Below are positions 36,380 to 45,423 of a DNA stretch of 64,000 bases, piece by piece. Origin of the DNA: Janibacter alkaliphilus (GTDB lineage Bacteria > Actinomycetota > Actinomycetes > Actinomycetales > Dermatophilaceae). A program made the translations under genes and the position numbers. Each line of letters opens with the position of its first letter. Positions within the stretch are counted from its first letter, which is position 1. The notes under the pieces are model-generated. The model was given only the letters and a program-made list of their open reading frames with translations. It was not told the origin of the DNA and ran no database searches. Location: positions 2,046,001-2,110,000 of the forward strand of contig NZ_JACBZX010000001.1 in the NCBI RefSeq assembly GCF_013408565.1, in the 5' to 3' direction.

Positions 36380-36970
36380 CTAGCGCCGCGGGCGCCCGGT
36401 GGTCCAGGGCAGGTAGAGCCGGGTGACGAAGGGGAGGAAGACGTAGGTCATCCACGGGATCGCCACCGCGCAGGTGAGCAGCACCCGGCCCACCACCGGC
36501 CAGCCGTCGGTCACCGGCGCCAGCAGGTAGGCCAGCGCGAGGCTGGTGGGGAAGAAGGCGGTGAAGATGACCACCATCTGCTTCCACCGCGGCGGTGCCG
36601 GCGGCGGCCGCTGACCCAGGTCCTCGGCGCGGCGCTCCTCCGGCTCGTCGAACCAGCCCTCGATCCCGGTGCGGTGCTCCACCCGGGTCGCCTGCACCAG
36701 ACCCTGGCCCGAGGCCAGCCAGCGCTGCCGCTCCCGGGACTGCTCCCACGCCTCCAGGTGCGCCGGCGAGGCGAACCGGTAGAGCATGTGCCAGTCCAGC
36801 GAGCCGGCCGCCGGCCGCACCCACCCCGAGCCGAGGAAGCCGTCGAACCGCCGAGCCATCGTCGAGCCGGCATCGGCCCAGGCCTGCATGAGGATCTCGT
36901 CCTCGGGACGGACCTGCCGGGTGATGGCGACGGTGACCGGACGGGCCGGGGCGGGGGTGCTGGCGCTCAC
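36380..36970 (-). CDS. Antibiotic-biosynthesis-monooxygenase (ABM)-domain membrane protein
   Basis: A 196-residue protein with an N-terminal dimeric alpha-beta barrel of ABM type (VTVAITRQVRPEDEILMQAW ... WHMLYRFASPAHLEAWEQS ... about residues 12-105) and a C-terminal part with two membrane helices (KQMVVIFTAFFPTSLALAYLL and VLLTCAVAIPWMTYVFL) ending at PRR. ABM plus two helices is a known hypothetical-protein layout whose role is unclear. The GTG at 36970 is chosen because a TATCGT hexamer lies 8 nt upstream; longer in-frame starts add only Arg-rich sequence. It follows nadC in the same direction with an 88-nt gap. Confidence 0.8.
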   Translation of the reverse strand: MSASTPAPARPVTVAITRQVRPEDEILMQAWADAGSTMARRFDGFLGSGWVRPAAGSLDWHMLYRFASPAHLEAWEQSRERQRWLASGQGLVQATRVEHRTGIEGWFDEPEERRAEDLGQRPPPAPPRWKQMVVIFTAFFPTSLALAYLLAPVTDGWPVVGRVLLTCAVAIPWMTYVFLPFVTRLYLPWTTGRPRR

Positions 36971-37058
36971 GTCGCCCCACGATAGGCGCCCCCGCGCCGA
37001 CCCTCGTCGATCCGGTCGTCGTGCCCTGGCGTCCGGGACCCCCGTCACCGGTCGAGCA

Positions 37059-37916
37059 TCACCGCTCCGGCACGCTGTCCAGGCCGACGTCGAGCACCGG
37101 GGCGCTGTGCGTGATCCAGCCGACGGAGATCAGGTCCACCCCGCTCGCGGCCAGCGCGCCGGCCGTCTCGGCGGTCACCCGTCCGGAGGCCTCGGTCACC
37201 ATCCGCCGGTCCACCATGCGCACCGCCTCGGCGAGAGTCCCCGGGTCCATGTTGTCCAGCAGCACCGCGTCCACCGGGTCGGCCAGCAGCTCGGCGAGCT
37301 GGTCGAGGGTGTCCACCTCGACCTCGACGCTCACCAGGTGCCCCACCCGCGCGCGCACCCGCCGCACCGCCTCGGTGACCGACCCGGCCACCGCCAGGTG
37401 GTTGTCCTTGACCAGCACGGCGTCGTCGAGACCGAAGCGGTGGTTGACCCCGCCGCCGGCCCGCACCGCGTGCTTCTCCAGGGCGCGCAGCCCGGGCGTG
37501 GTCTTGCGGGTGCAGCACACCGACGTGCCGGTGCCCGCCACGGCCTCGACGAGCGCCGCGGTGGCGGTGGCGACGCCGCTGAGGTGGCCGAGCAGGTTGA
37601 GCGCCACCCGCTCCCCGGTCAGCAGCGCCCGGGCCGGGCCGGACACGGTGGCGATCACCTCACCGGCGCCGATCCGCCCGCCGTCGGCCCGGGCGAGGTC
37701 GACGCGCGCCGCCGGATCGAGGGCCGCGAAGGTCGGGGCCAGCAGGTCGCTCCCGGCGACGACGCCCGGCTCCCGGGCGGTGACGGCGACGGTGGCCCGC
37801 TGGTCGGCCGGCACGACCGCGTCGGTCGTCAGGTCGCCGGCCCGGCCGAGATCCTCGGCCAGGGCGGCCCTGATCACCGGGCCGGTGATGACGTCGGGCA
37901 GCGGATCGAGACTCAT
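37059..37916 (-). CDS. nadC: Nicotinate-nucleotide pyrophosphorylase (carboxylating)
   Basis: Converts quinolinate and PRPP to nicotinate mononucleotide in de novo NAD synthesis. The 285-residue protein has the N-terminal AEDLGRAGDLTTDAVVP, GERVALNLLGHLSGVATAT, CTRKTTPGLRALEKHAVRAGGG (here read in parts: TRKTTPGLRALEK and NHRFGLDDAVLVKDNHLA) and DAVLLDNMDPGTL motifs of QAPRTase. It is the third gene of nadA-nadB-nadC and its start overlaps the nadB stop (ATGA). Regulation is expected from the NrtR-like repressor divergent to nadA. Confidence 0.96.
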   Translation of the reverse strand: MSLDPLPDVITGPVIRAALAEDLGRAGDLTTDAVVPADQRATVAVTAREPGVVAGSDLLAPTFAALDPAARVDLARADGGRIGAGEVIATVSGPARALLTGERVALNLLGHLSGVATATAALVEAVAGTGTSVCCTRKTTPGLRALEKHAVRAGGGVNHRFGLDDAVLVKDNHLAVAGSVTEAVRRVRARVGHLVSVEVEVDTLDQLAELLADPVDAVLLDNMDPGTLAEAVRMVDRRMVTEASGRVTAETAGALAASGVDLISVGWITHSAPVLDVGLDSVPER

Positions 37917-39466
37917 GCGCTCCTCCTGGCGGTCATGGGCGGCGCGACGGTGGTCGTCGCCGGGGCCGACACCGCGGCCCGGTCGATGAACGTGTGCCGG
38001 GCGAGCGCGTCCGTGCCGGGGCGGTCCCGGCGCAGGTGCCCGCCCCGGGACTCCTCGCGCGCACAGGCGCTGCGGGCGACGAGCAGCGCGACCAGGCTGG
38101 GGTCGTCCAGCCCGTCCAGGCCGACGCGGTCCAGCCGGCGCTGCAGGGTGCCGGTGGCGAGGGCGAGCCCGGGGCCGTCCCGGACCACACCGAGATGCCG
38201 GTCCATGAGGGTGCGCAGCCAGCGCGGTGCCCGCGCCGGGAGCGGGCGCGCCGGTCCGGGCGTGACGCCGCGACCCGGTGCGACCCACCGTGCCGCGTGC
38301 TCGTCGTCCTCGGCCAGGTCCGCCGCGACCAGGCCGCCGCAGACGACCGCCTCGAGCAGCGAGCTGCTGGCCAGCCGGTTGGCGCCGTGCAGCCCGGTCG
38401 AGGCGACCTCGCCGACGGCCCACAGCCCGGGCACGGTGGTGCGGCCGCGGTCGTCGACGAGGACACCGCCGCAGTGGTAGTGCGCCGCCGGGCGCACCGG
38501 GACCGGCTCCCGGTCCGGGTCGAGCCCCGCCCGGCGGCAGGCGGCCACCAGCGCCGGGAAGCCCGCGGCGACACCGCCGGTGGCGTCCAGCAGCACCCGG
38601 CCGCCCCGGCGCAGCTCGGCGTCCACGGCGCGAGCGACGACGTCCCGCGGCGCCAGGTCGCCGTCGCCGGAGAGCAGCCGCTCGCCGGAGCCGGTGACGA
38701 GCACCGCACCGGCCCCGCGCACCGCCTCGCTGACCAGCGGCGCCGGGTCCACGCCGACGTCCAGCGCCGTCGGGTGGAGCTGGACCATCTCCAGGTCGCG
38801 CAGGGCCGCGCCGGCCCGGGCCGCCAGCGCGAGGCCGGAGCCGGTCGCGGTCAGCGGGTTGGTGGTGCAGCCCCACAGACCGCCGCTGCCGCCGGTGGCC
38901 AGCACGACGCGAGCGGACCGCAGCAGCTCGGTGCCGCGCGGGCCGCGGGTCAGCACCCCGCGGACCGCGCCGTCGGGGGAGAGGTCCAGCTCGACCACCC
39001 GGGTGTCCTCGTGCACGGTGATCGACGGGGTGCGGGCGACGGCATCGAGCACGGCCCGCAGGATCTCGGCGCCGCTGCCGTCACCGGCGGCGTGCACCAC
39101 CCGGCGGCGACGGTGGCCCCCTTCGAGACCGAGGTCGAACCGTCCCTCGTCGCCGTCGAAGCGGGCCCCGAGGGCCTGCAGCCACCGGACCGCCTCCGGC
39201 GCCGCGGCGGTGACCGAGCGCACCACCGCGGGGTCGCACAGCCCGGCGCCGGCCGCGATGGTGTCCTGCGCATGCAGCGCGGGGGAGTCGTCCGCGCCGA
39301 GCGCGGCGGCCAGCCCGCCCTGGGCCCAGGCGCTCGCCGCGCCCAGCCCGAGCCGGGTCGGGGAGAGCACCACGCACGGCTGCGGGGCGAGCCGCAGCGC
39401 GACGCTCAGCCCGGCCAGCCCGGCGCCGACGACGATGACCGGCGGCTCCTCCGCTGATGCCGTCAC
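37913..39466 (-). CDS. nadB: L-aspartate oxidase
   Basis: An FAD enzyme of 517 residues that oxidises L-aspartate to iminoaspartate for NadA. The dinucleotide fold PPVIVVGAGLAGLSVALRL opens the protein; ASAWAQGGLAAALG, VVLATGGSGGLWGCTTNP, VQLHPTALDVG, AAHYHCGGVLVDDRGRTTVPGLWAVGE and GLHGANRLASSSLLEAVVCGG follow in the NadB order. The GTG start at 39466 overlaps the nadA stop (GTGA). A glutamate codon in the GLEGG segment is GAA followed by GGG, one of the codon-pair cases noted below. Confidence 0.96.
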   Translation of the reverse strand: MTASAEEPPVIVVGAGLAGLSVALRLAPQPCVVLSPTRLGLGAASAWAQGGLAAALGADDSPALHAQDTIAAGAGLCDPAVVRSVTAAAPEAVRWLQALGARFDGDEGRFDLGLEGGHRRRRVVHAAGDGSGAEILRAVLDAVARTPSITVHEDTRVVELDLSPDGAVRGVLTRGPRGTELLRSARVVLATGGSGGLWGCTTNPLTATGSGLALAARAGAALRDLEMVQLHPTALDVGVDPAPLVSEAVRGAGAVLVTGSGERLLSGDGDLAPRDVVARAVDAELRRGGRVLLDATGGVAAGFPALVAACRRAGLDPDREPVPVRPAAHYHCGGVLVDDRGRTTVPGLWAVGEVASTGLHGANRLASSSLLEAVVCGGLVAADLAEDDEHAARWVAPGRGVTPGPARPLPARAPRWLRTLMDRHLGVVRDGPGLALATGTLQRRLDRVGLDGLDDPSLVALLVARSACAREESRGGHLRRDRPGTDALARHTFIDRAAVSAPATTTVAPPMTARRSA

Positions 39467-40461
39467 AGGGCGAGCATCCGCTCGACCGCGCGACGGGCCC
39501 TCTCGGCCACGTCGTCGGGCACGGTCACCTCGTGGGTGCCGGTCTCCAGGGCTCGACGGATCGTGCCGAGGGTGCTGCGGCGCATGTGCGGGCAGATGTT
39601 GCAGGGACGCACGAAGTCGATGTCCGGGTGCTGCGCGGAGACGTTGTCGCTCATCGAGCACTCGGTGATCAGGGCCACCTGCGGCGGGCGCCGCACCTGC
39701 ACGAGGTCGAGCATCTGGGCGGTCGAGCCCGAGCCGTGCGCCTCGGCGACGACCTCGGGGGAGCACTCCGGGTGCGCCAGCACCAGCGCCTCCGGGTGCT
39801 CGGCACGCAGCTGGCGCACGTCACCGGGGGTGAAGCGCTCGTGCACCTCGCAGCGGCCCGGCCAGGTGATCACCTCGACACCGGTCTGCGCGGCGACGTT
39901 ACGGGCGAGGAACTCGTCCGGGATCATGATCACCCGGTCGGTGCCGAGCGACTCGATGACCGCCACCGCGTTGCCCGAGGTGCAGCAGATGTCGCTCTCC
40001 GCCTTCACCTCGGCCGAGGTGTTGACGTAGGTCACCACCGGGACGCCCGGGTGCTGCGCCCGCAGCCCGCGCACGTCGGCCGCGGTGATCGACTCGGCCA
40101 GCGAGCAGCCGGCGCGCAGGTCCGGCACGAGCACCCGCTTGGCCGGGTTGAGCAGCTTGGCGGTCTCGGCCATGAAGTGCACCCCGGCCAGCACGATCAC
40201 CTCGGCGTCGACGTGCTGGGCCTCGCGGGCCAGCGCCAGCGAGTCGCCGACGATGTCGGAGACGCAGTGGAAGATCTCCGGGGTCTGGTAGTTGTGCGCC
40301 AGCACCACGGCGTCCTTCTGCTGCTTGAGCGCGAGGATCGCCTCGACGTCCTCGGCGAAGGCGGCCCACTCGACCGCCGGAACCACGTGGCGCACCCGCT
40401 CGTAGAGATCGGCGGTGCGGGCGACCGCGTCGTCGGTGGGGGAGGTGGGAAGGGTGCTCAT
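39463..40461 (-). CDS. nadA: Quinolinate synthase A
   Basis: An oxygen-sensitive [4Fe-4S] enzyme that condenses iminoaspartate with dihydroxyacetone phosphate to quinolinate. The 332-residue protein shows VVLAHNYQTPEI, CVSDIVGDSLALARE, VHFMAETAKLLNP, RAGCSLAESI (Fe-S ligand), ESDICCTSGNAV (ligand), and DFVRPCNICPHMRRSTL (third ligand region). The ATG at 40461 has GGAGCGATC upstream. It heads the nadABC operon and is divergent from nrtR across putative operators. Confidence 0.96.
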   Translation of the reverse strand: MSTLPTSPTDDAVARTADLYERVRHVVPAVEWAAFAEDVEAILALKQQKDAVVLAHNYQTPEIFHCVSDIVGDSLALAREAQHVDAEVIVLAGVHFMAETAKLLNPAKRVLVPDLRAGCSLAESITAADVRGLRAQHPGVPVVTYVNTSAEVKAESDICCTSGNAVAVIESLGTDRVIMIPDEFLARNVAAQTGVEVITWPGRCEVHERFTPGDVRQLRAEHPEALVLAHPECSPEVVAEAHGSGSTAQMLDLVQVRRPPQVALITECSMSDNVSAQHPDIDFVRPCNICPHMRRSTLGTIRRALETGTHEVTVPDDVAERARRAVERMLAL

Positions 40462-40488
40462 GATCGCTCCTGGTCGACGACGGCGACT

Positions 40489-40540
40489 TATGCTTGTCGT
40501 GAGTATTAGTGGGTGAGAGTCTATATGCTTAACGTGAGCA
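40489..40540. promoter_or_regulatory. Putative NrtR operator pair between nadA and nrtR
   Basis: Two 15-mers, TATGCTTGTCGTGAG (40489-40503) and TATGCTTAACGTGAG (40524-40538), match at 13 of 15 positions with a 35-bp period. The second extends to an imperfect palindrome TGCTTA-ACG-TGAGCA (40526-40540). The region is A+T-rich for this chromosome and lies 28 nt upstream of nadA. Control of nadABC by the divergent NrtR-like protein is the natural reading. Confidence 0.65.
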
Positions 40541-40611
40541 CAACGCAACCCGCGCCGACCGGCAGGAGTGTCGGGCCCGTCGGTGCCGGGGCAGCCGGGC
40601 AGGATGGCGCC

Positions 40612-41544
40612 GTGGACGACCCGGCCCCGACCCCGATGAGCGCGCAGGCGAGCGAGCAGGTGAGCACCGAGCTCGTCGCCGTGCTCACCGCGGTCGTCGG
40701 CGACACCCCGGTGGTGCTGACCACCGGCACCGGGAGCCAGCTGCCGTCCGGCCCGCTGCGCTCGGACCACCGGTCGATGCAGGCCGGGCTGCGGGCCTGG
40801 GTGGAGCAGCAGACCGGCCACCGCCTCGGCTACGTCGAGCAGCTCTACACCTTCGCCGACCAGGGCCGTGAGGCCCGCCCGACCCGGACGATCTCGGTCT
40901 CCTACCTCGGGCTCACCCGCACCGAGGGCGGGCCCGCCTGGCAGGACTGGTACGCCTGCTTCCCCTGGGAGGACCAGCGGACCGTCCGGGACGGCAACAC
41001 CCCCGGGCGGCAGGTGCTGCAGCAGGATGTGCTGCCCCGGGTGCAGGCCTGGGTCGCCGCGGCCGACGGGGAGCAGCGCCGGCAGCGCGCCCGCCGGGCG
41101 GCGGTCTGCTTCGCCCTGGACGGGCTGCCCTGGGCGCCCGAGCTCGCGCTGCAGCGCTACGAGCTGCTCTACGAGATCGGCGCGCTGCCCGAGTCCGGGG
41201 CGAGCGACGTCGTCCCCGGCGTGGCGATGACCGGCGACCACCGCCGCATCCTGGCCACCGGGCTCTCCCGGCTGCGGGCGAAGATCCAGTACCGACCGGT
41301 GGTCTTCGAGCTGGTCCCGGACCCCTTCACCCTGGGCCGGCTGCAGGCGGTCGTCGAGGCGCTGGCCGGCCAGCCGGTGCACAAGCAGAACTTCCGGCGC
41401 CTGGTCACCGGCCAGGACCTCGTCGAGGAGACCGGCGAGACCTCCACCGAGACCGGCGGCCGCCCGGCCCGGCTCTACCGCTTCCGCCGCTCGGTCCTCG
41501 ACGAGCGCCAGGTCGCCGGCACCAAGCTGCCCAGCGCCCGCTGA
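40612..41544 (+). CDS. nrtR: NrtR-like Nudix-related NAD-biosynthesis repressor
   Basis: A regulator of 310 residues. The N-terminal two thirds look like a Nudix-fold ligand domain ([43 protein letters not shown]) but no Nudix catalytic box is seen, so it should bind rather than hydrolyse its ligand. The C-terminal winged helix ([50 protein letters not shown], about residues 235-300) is the NrtR DNA-binding domain. NrtR proteins repress NAD genes and release DNA on sensing ADP-ribose or related ligands. The GTG at 40612 is taken because CAGGAT lies exactly 6 nt upstream; an in-frame GTG at 40513 would overlap the operator. Confidence 0.85.
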   Translation: MDDPAPTPMSAQASEQVSTELVAVLTAVVGDTPVVLTTGTGSQLPSGPLRSDHRSMQAGLRAWVEQQTGHRLGYVEQLYTFADQGREARPTRTISVSYLGLTRTEGGPAWQDWYACFPWEDQRTVRDGNTPGRQVLQQDVLPRVQAWVAAADGEQRRQRARRAAVCFALDGLPWAPELALQRYELLYEIGALPESGASDVVPGVAMTGDHRRILATGLSRLRAKIQYRPVVFELVPDPFTLGRLQAVVEALAGQPVHKQNFRRLVTGQDLVEETGETSTETGGRPARLYRFRRSVLDERQVAGTKLPSAR

Positions 41545-41633
41545 GCCCGCTGCCGCTGCCGTCGCCGTCGCTGAACCGGGAGGCGTGTGGCAGGATCGAG
41601 CGACCGCCAGGCACGTCCCAGGGAGGATCCCGC

Positions 41634-42386
41634 ATGACCACGACCGCGCCCGCGGACCGGTACGACCCCGACGCCCCCGGCGGCTACCGCCGGGTCCTGC
41701 TCAAGCTCTCCGGCGAGGTCTTCGGCGGCGGCAAGGTCGGGGTGGCCCCCGAGGTGGTCAAGGAGGTCGCCGGCCAGATCGCCGACGCCGCCCGGCAGGG
41801 CGTGCAGGTGGCCATCGTCATCGGCGGCGGCAACTTCTTCCGCGGCGCCCAGCTGCAGGAGCAGGGCATGGACCGCACCCGCGCCGACTACATGGGCATG
41901 CTCGGCACGGTGATGAACTGCCTGGCGCTGCAGGACTTCCTGGAGAAGGCGGGCATCGACACCCGGGTGCAGACCGCGATCACCATGGGTCAGGTCGCCG
42001 AGCCGTACATCCCGCGGCGGGCGATCCGCCACCTCGAGAAGGGCCGCGTGGTGATCTTCGGCGCCGGCGCCGGGATGCCCTTCTTCTCCACCGACACGGT
42101 CAGCGCCCAGCGCGCCCTGGAGATCAAGTGCGACGCCGTGCTGATGTCCAAGAACGGCGTGGACGGGGTCTACGACTCCGACCCGCGGACCAACCCGGCC
42201 GCCCGCAAGCTCGACCAGGTCAGCTACGAGGAGGCGCTGCGCAACGGCCTCAAGGTCGTCGACGCCGCCGCCTTCAGCCTGTGCGCCGAGAACAACCTGC
42301 GGATGGTCGTCTTCAGCATGGAGGGCCAGGGCAACATCACCCGGGCCCTGCTCGGCGAGCCCATCGGCACCCTGGTGCACGCCTGA
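41634..42386 (+). CDS. pyrH: Uridylate kinase
   Basis: A 250-residue hexameric UMP kinase of the amino-acid-kinase fold. [69 protein letters not shown] and [16 protein letters not shown] are characteristic. The first 18 residues are an extension usual in actinobacteria. The ATG at 41634 follows AGGGAGGAT. frr begins 100 nt downstream. In most actinobacteria pyrH follows tsf directly; here the NAD block separates them. Confidence 0.97.
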   Translation: MTTTAPADRYDPDAPGGYRRVLLKLSGEVFGGGKVGVAPEVVKEVAGQIADAARQGVQVAIVIGGGNFFRGAQLQEQGMDRTRADYMGMLGTVMNCLALQDFLEKAGIDTRVQTAITMGQVAEPYIPRRAIRHLEKGRVVIFGAGAGMPFFSTDTVSAQRALEIKCDAVLMSKNGVDGVYDSDPRTNPAARKLDQVSYEEALRNGLKVVDAAAFSLCAENNLRMVVFSMEGQGNITRALLGEPIGTLVHA

Positions 42387-42486
42387 GTGAGAGACTGACG
42401 CCGGGCACCAGACCACCCGACCCCGTCGGGACCGCGCCGCCGCCGGCGGCCGCGGCCGGCGCCACCGAGACGACGAAGGAACCGTG

Positions 42487-43044
42487 ATGATCGAGGACGC
42501 TCTGCTCGAGGCCGAGGAGAAGATGGAGAAGGCCGTCGACGTGGCCAAGGACAACTTCGCCGGGATCCGCACCGGCCGGGTCAACCCGGGCCTCTTCAGC
42601 GGGGTGCTCGTCGACTACTACGGCGCCCCCACCCCGCTGCAGCAGCTGGCCTCCTTCCAGACCCCGGAGGCCCGCACGCTGCTCATCACCCCCTTCGACA
42701 AGGGCTCGATGCAGGCCATCGAGGCCGCGCTGCGCGACTCCGACCTCGGCGCCAACCCGAGCAACGACGGCACGGTCATCCGGATCACCATGCCGGAGCT
42801 GACCGAGGAGCGCCGCAAGGAGTACATCAAGCTCGCGCACAGCCAGGGCGAGGACGCCAAGATCGCCATCCGGCACGTGCGCCGCTCCGGCAAGGACACC
42901 ATCGACAAGCTCGTCAAGGACGGCGACGTCGGCGAGGACGACGGCACCCGCGGCGAGAAGGAGCTCGACGCCCTCACCAAGAAGTACACCGACACCGTGG
43001 ACGCGCTGCTCAAGCGCAAGGAAGCCGAGCTCTCCGAGGTCTGA
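42487..43044 (+). CDS. frr: Ribosome recycling factor
   Basis: A 185-residue protein that splits post-termination ribosomes with EF-G. EDALLEAEEKMEKAVDVAK, IRTGRVNPGLF, VDYYGAPTPLQQLASFQTPE, ELTEERRKEYIKLAHSQGED and the charged C-terminal helix KKYTDTVDALLKRKEAELSEV span the family length. The ATG at 42487 is preferred; a GTG lies directly before it. AAGGAACC upstream serves as ribosome binding site. cdsA starts 1 nt after its stop. Confidence 0.97.
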   Translation: MIEDALLEAEEKMEKAVDVAKDNFAGIRTGRVNPGLFSGVLVDYYGAPTPLQQLASFQTPEARTLLITPFDKGSMQAIEAALRDSDLGANPSNDGTVIRITMPELTEERRKEYIKLAHSQGEDAKIAIRHVRRSGKDTIDKLVKDGDVGEDDGTRGEKELDALTKKYTDTVDALLKRKEAELSEV

Positions 43045-43045
43045 G

Positions 43046-43933
43046 GTGAGCGACGGGCAGGACGCGACGGTGACCCGGACGGGCGCCCGGCACCGCCAGG
43101 GCGCCCCGCGCTCGGGCTCGACCAGCCGGGCGGGCCGCAACCTGCCCGCGGCGATCGCCACCGGGGTCACCCTGGGGGCCGCGGTCGCGCTGTCCGTCTT
43201 CACCGACCGGCGCTTCTTCGTCGGCGTCATCTGCGTCGCGCTCGTGCTGGCCGTCTGGGAGATGCGCCAGGCCTTCGCCGAGCAGGCGCTGCGGGTGCCG
43301 CTGGTGCCGGTCGCCATCGGCGCCGTGTGCATGACCGTCGGGGCCTACGCCTCCGGACCCGAGGCGCTGGTGCTGGCGACCACGCTCACCTGCGTCGCCG
43401 TGCTCGTCTGGCGGGTGGCCGACGGCGCGGCCGGCTCGGGCCGGGACGTCGGCGCCGGGGTGCTGGTCACCCTCTACCCCTGCTTCCTCGGCGGCTTCGC
43501 CGCGCTCATGGCGGCCGAGCCGCAGGGGCAGTGGCGGATCCTCGTCTTCATCCTGCTCGTCGTCCTCTCCGACATCGGCGGCTACGCCGTCGGGGTCCTC
43601 GTCGGCCGGCACCCGATGGCCCCCGCGCTGTCGCCGAAGAAGTCCTGGGAGGGCATGGCCGGGTCCGTGCTGACCAGCGCCCTGGGCGGGGCGATCCTCA
43701 TCCCGCTGCTCTTCGACGGCGGGCAGTGGTGGCAGGGCGCGCTGCTCGGCGCGGTGGTCGCCCCGGTGGCCACCATCGGCGACCTCGTCGAGTCGAGCAT
43801 CAAGCGTCACCTCGGGGTCAAGGACATGTCGAACATCCTCCCCGGGCACGGCGGGATCATGGACCGCCTCGACTCGCTCGCCCTGGCCGCCCCCTTCGTC
43901 TGGGCAGTGCTGCGGGCCGTCGCCCCCGTCTAG
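43046..43933 (+). CDS. cdsA: Phosphatidate cytidylyltransferase
   Basis: Membrane enzyme of 295 residues making CDP-diacylglycerol from phosphatidate and CTP, the branch point for phospholipids. About seven hydrophobic helices are present. The C-terminal signature is clear: SPKKSWEGMAGSVLTSALGG, then GDLVESSIKRHLGVKDMSN and LPGHGGIMDRLDS. A hydrophilic N-terminus of about 35 residues precedes the first helix. GTG start, 1 nt after frr, so frr-cdsA are co-transcribed with pyrH upstream. Confidence 0.96.
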   Translation: MSDGQDATVTRTGARHRQGAPRSGSTSRAGRNLPAAIATGVTLGAAVALSVFTDRRFFVGVICVALVLAVWEMRQAFAEQALRVPLVPVAIGAVCMTVGAYASGPEALVLATTLTCVAVLVWRVADGAAGSGRDVGAGVLVTLYPCFLGGFAALMAAEPQGQWRILVFILLVVLSDIGGYAVGVLVGRHPMAPALSPKKSWEGMAGSVLTSALGGAILIPLLFDGGQWWQGALLGAVVAPVATIGDLVESSIKRHLGVKDMSNILPGHGGIMDRLDSLALAAPFVWAVLRAVAPV

Positions 43934-43973
43934 GCTGGTCCGCACGGCCCGCCCGACGACGAGAGGAGCCGCC

Positions 43974-45329
43974 ATGACCGGTTCTGCAGGTGCCCCCTTC
44001 CGCAGCATCGACCCGGCCACCGGCCAGGTGCACGAGGAGCTGCCCTTCGCCACCAGCGAGGAGGTCGCGGCCGCGCTGGGCGCCGCCGACGCGGCCTACC
44101 GGTCCTGGCGGGAGGTCGACCTCGCCGAGCGCTGCGCGCTGCTGGCCCGCTGCGGCGAGATCTTCACCGAGCGCACCGACGAACTGGCCGCGGTGGTCAC
44201 CGAGGAGATGGGCAAGCCGCAGCGGGAGGCCGCCGGCGAGCTCGCCCTCGTCTCGGCGATCTTCGCCCACTACGCCGAGCAGGCCCCGGCGATGCTCGCC
44301 GACGAGGAGATCAGCCCGGCCAGCGGCGGCCGCGCGGTGGTGCAGAAGCGCCCCGTCGGGGTGGTCCTGGGGATCATGCCGTGGAACTTCCCGCACTACC
44401 AGATCGCCCGGCTGGTCGCCCCCAGCCTGGCGCTGGGCAACACCGTGCTGCTCAAGCCCGCCCCGAGCTGCCCGCGCTCGGCCCGGCTCTTCGCCGAGGT
44501 GCTGCAGCAGGCCGGCGTCCCCGAGGGCGTCTACCAGAACCTGCTGCTGGGCACCGACCAGGTCGAAGGGGTCATCGCCGACCCGCGGGTGCAGGGCGTC
44601 TCGCTCACCGGCAGCGAGCGGGCCGGCGCGGCGGTCGCCGAGATCGCCGGGCGGCACCTGAAGAAGGTCGTCCTCGAGCTCGGCGGGTCCGACCCCTTCG
44701 TCGTGCTGGACACCGAGGACGTCGCCCGCACCGCCAAGCTGGCCTTCGGCGCCCGGACGATGAACATGGGCCAGGCCTGCAACGCGCCGAAGCGGATGAT
44801 CGTCCCCGAGTCCATCCACGACGACTTCGTCGCCGCGCTGCTCGACGTCGCCGCCGACCGGGGCACCGCGGCGCCGCTGTCCTCGGCCGAGGCCGCCGAC
44901 GAGGTGGCCCGGCAGATCCGGGTCGCCGGGGAGCAGGGCGCCACGGTGCACGTCGGCGGGGAGCGCAGCGAGCAGGGCGCCTTCGTGACCCCCGCGGTGA
45001 TCACCGGGGTGACCCCGCAGATGGACATCTACCGCGAGGAGGTCTTCGGGCCGGCCGCGGTGGTCTACCAGGTGCCCGACGAGGCGGCCGCGGTGGAGCT
45101 GGCCAACGACACCCCCTTCGGCCTCGGCGCGGCGGTCTTCTCCGGCGACCCGGACCGGGCCCGGGCGGTGGCCGAGCAGATCGACGCCGGCATGGTCTTC
45201 GTCAACCAGCCCGAGGGCAGCCAGGCCGACCTGCCCTTCGGCGGGATCAAGCGCAGCGGCTTCGGCCGGGAGCTGGGGCGGCTGGGGATCACCGAGTTCG
45301 CCAACCAGCGCCTCATCCGGATGCCCTGA
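43974..45329 (+). CDS. NAD(P)-dependent succinate-semialdehyde dehydrogenase-like aldehyde dehydrogenase
   Basis: A 451-residue aldehyde dehydrogenase. The N-terminus IDPATGQVHEELPFATSEEV, GVVLGIMPWNFPHYQIARLVAP, VSLTGSERAGAAVAE, the catalytic Glu in VVLELGGSDPF and the catalytic Cys in NMGQACNAPKRMIV are present, then DLPFGGIKRSGFGRELGRLGI near the end. The absence of the long N-terminal region and the GQACNAPKR segment fit the short succinate-semialdehyde dehydrogenase group. It could complete degradation of 4-aminobutyrate made by the polyamine locus at 52-61 kb, by inference. The ATG follows GAGGAG. A repeat-rich gap follows it. Confidence 0.87.
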   Translation: MTGSAGAPFRSIDPATGQVHEELPFATSEEVAAALGAADAAYRSWREVDLAERCALLARCGEIFTERTDELAAVVTEEMGKPQREAAGELALVSAIFAHYAEQAPAMLADEEISPASGGRAVVQKRPVGVVLGIMPWNFPHYQIARLVAPSLALGNTVLLKPAPSCPRSARLFAEVLQQAGVPEGVYQNLLLGTDQVEGVIADPRVQGVSLTGSERAGAAVAEIAGRHLKKVVLELGGSDPFVVLDTEDVARTAKLAFGARTMNMGQACNAPKRMIVPESIHDDFVAALLDVAADRGTAAPLSSAEAADEVARQIRVAGEQGATVHVGGERSEQGAFVTPAVITGVTPQMDIYREEVFGPAAVVYQVPDEAAAVELANDTPFGLGAAVFSGDPDRARAVAEQIDAGMVFVNQPEGSQADLPFGGIKRSGFGRELGRLGITEFANQRLIRMP

Positions 45330-45350
45330 GCCCGACCCGCCAACCCCCAT

Positions 45351-45423
45351 AGCGCGCACTACCCGCACCCCCAAGCGCACGACCCGCAGCCCCAAGAGCG
45401 CGACCCGCACCCCAAGAGCGCGA
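45351..45423 (+). repeat. Degenerate tandem repeat before element B copy 2
   Basis: About three and a half copies of a 20-23-nt unit beginning AGCGCG/AGCGCA, followed by ACCCGCA and CCCCAAG, at about 45351, 45374, 45397 and 45417. The last unit runs directly into the palindrome at 45424. Non-coding. Confidence 0.7.

Noticed and set aside
40513..40611. Upstream GTG start for the NrtR-like gene
   Set aside because: It would add 33 residues unlike the family, and the frame overlaps the putative operator; the GTG at 40612 has the leaderless-type hexamer.
45351..45423. Possible CRISPR array
   Set aside because: Units of 20-23 nt are contiguous and degenerate with no unique spacers, and no cas gene is nearby.
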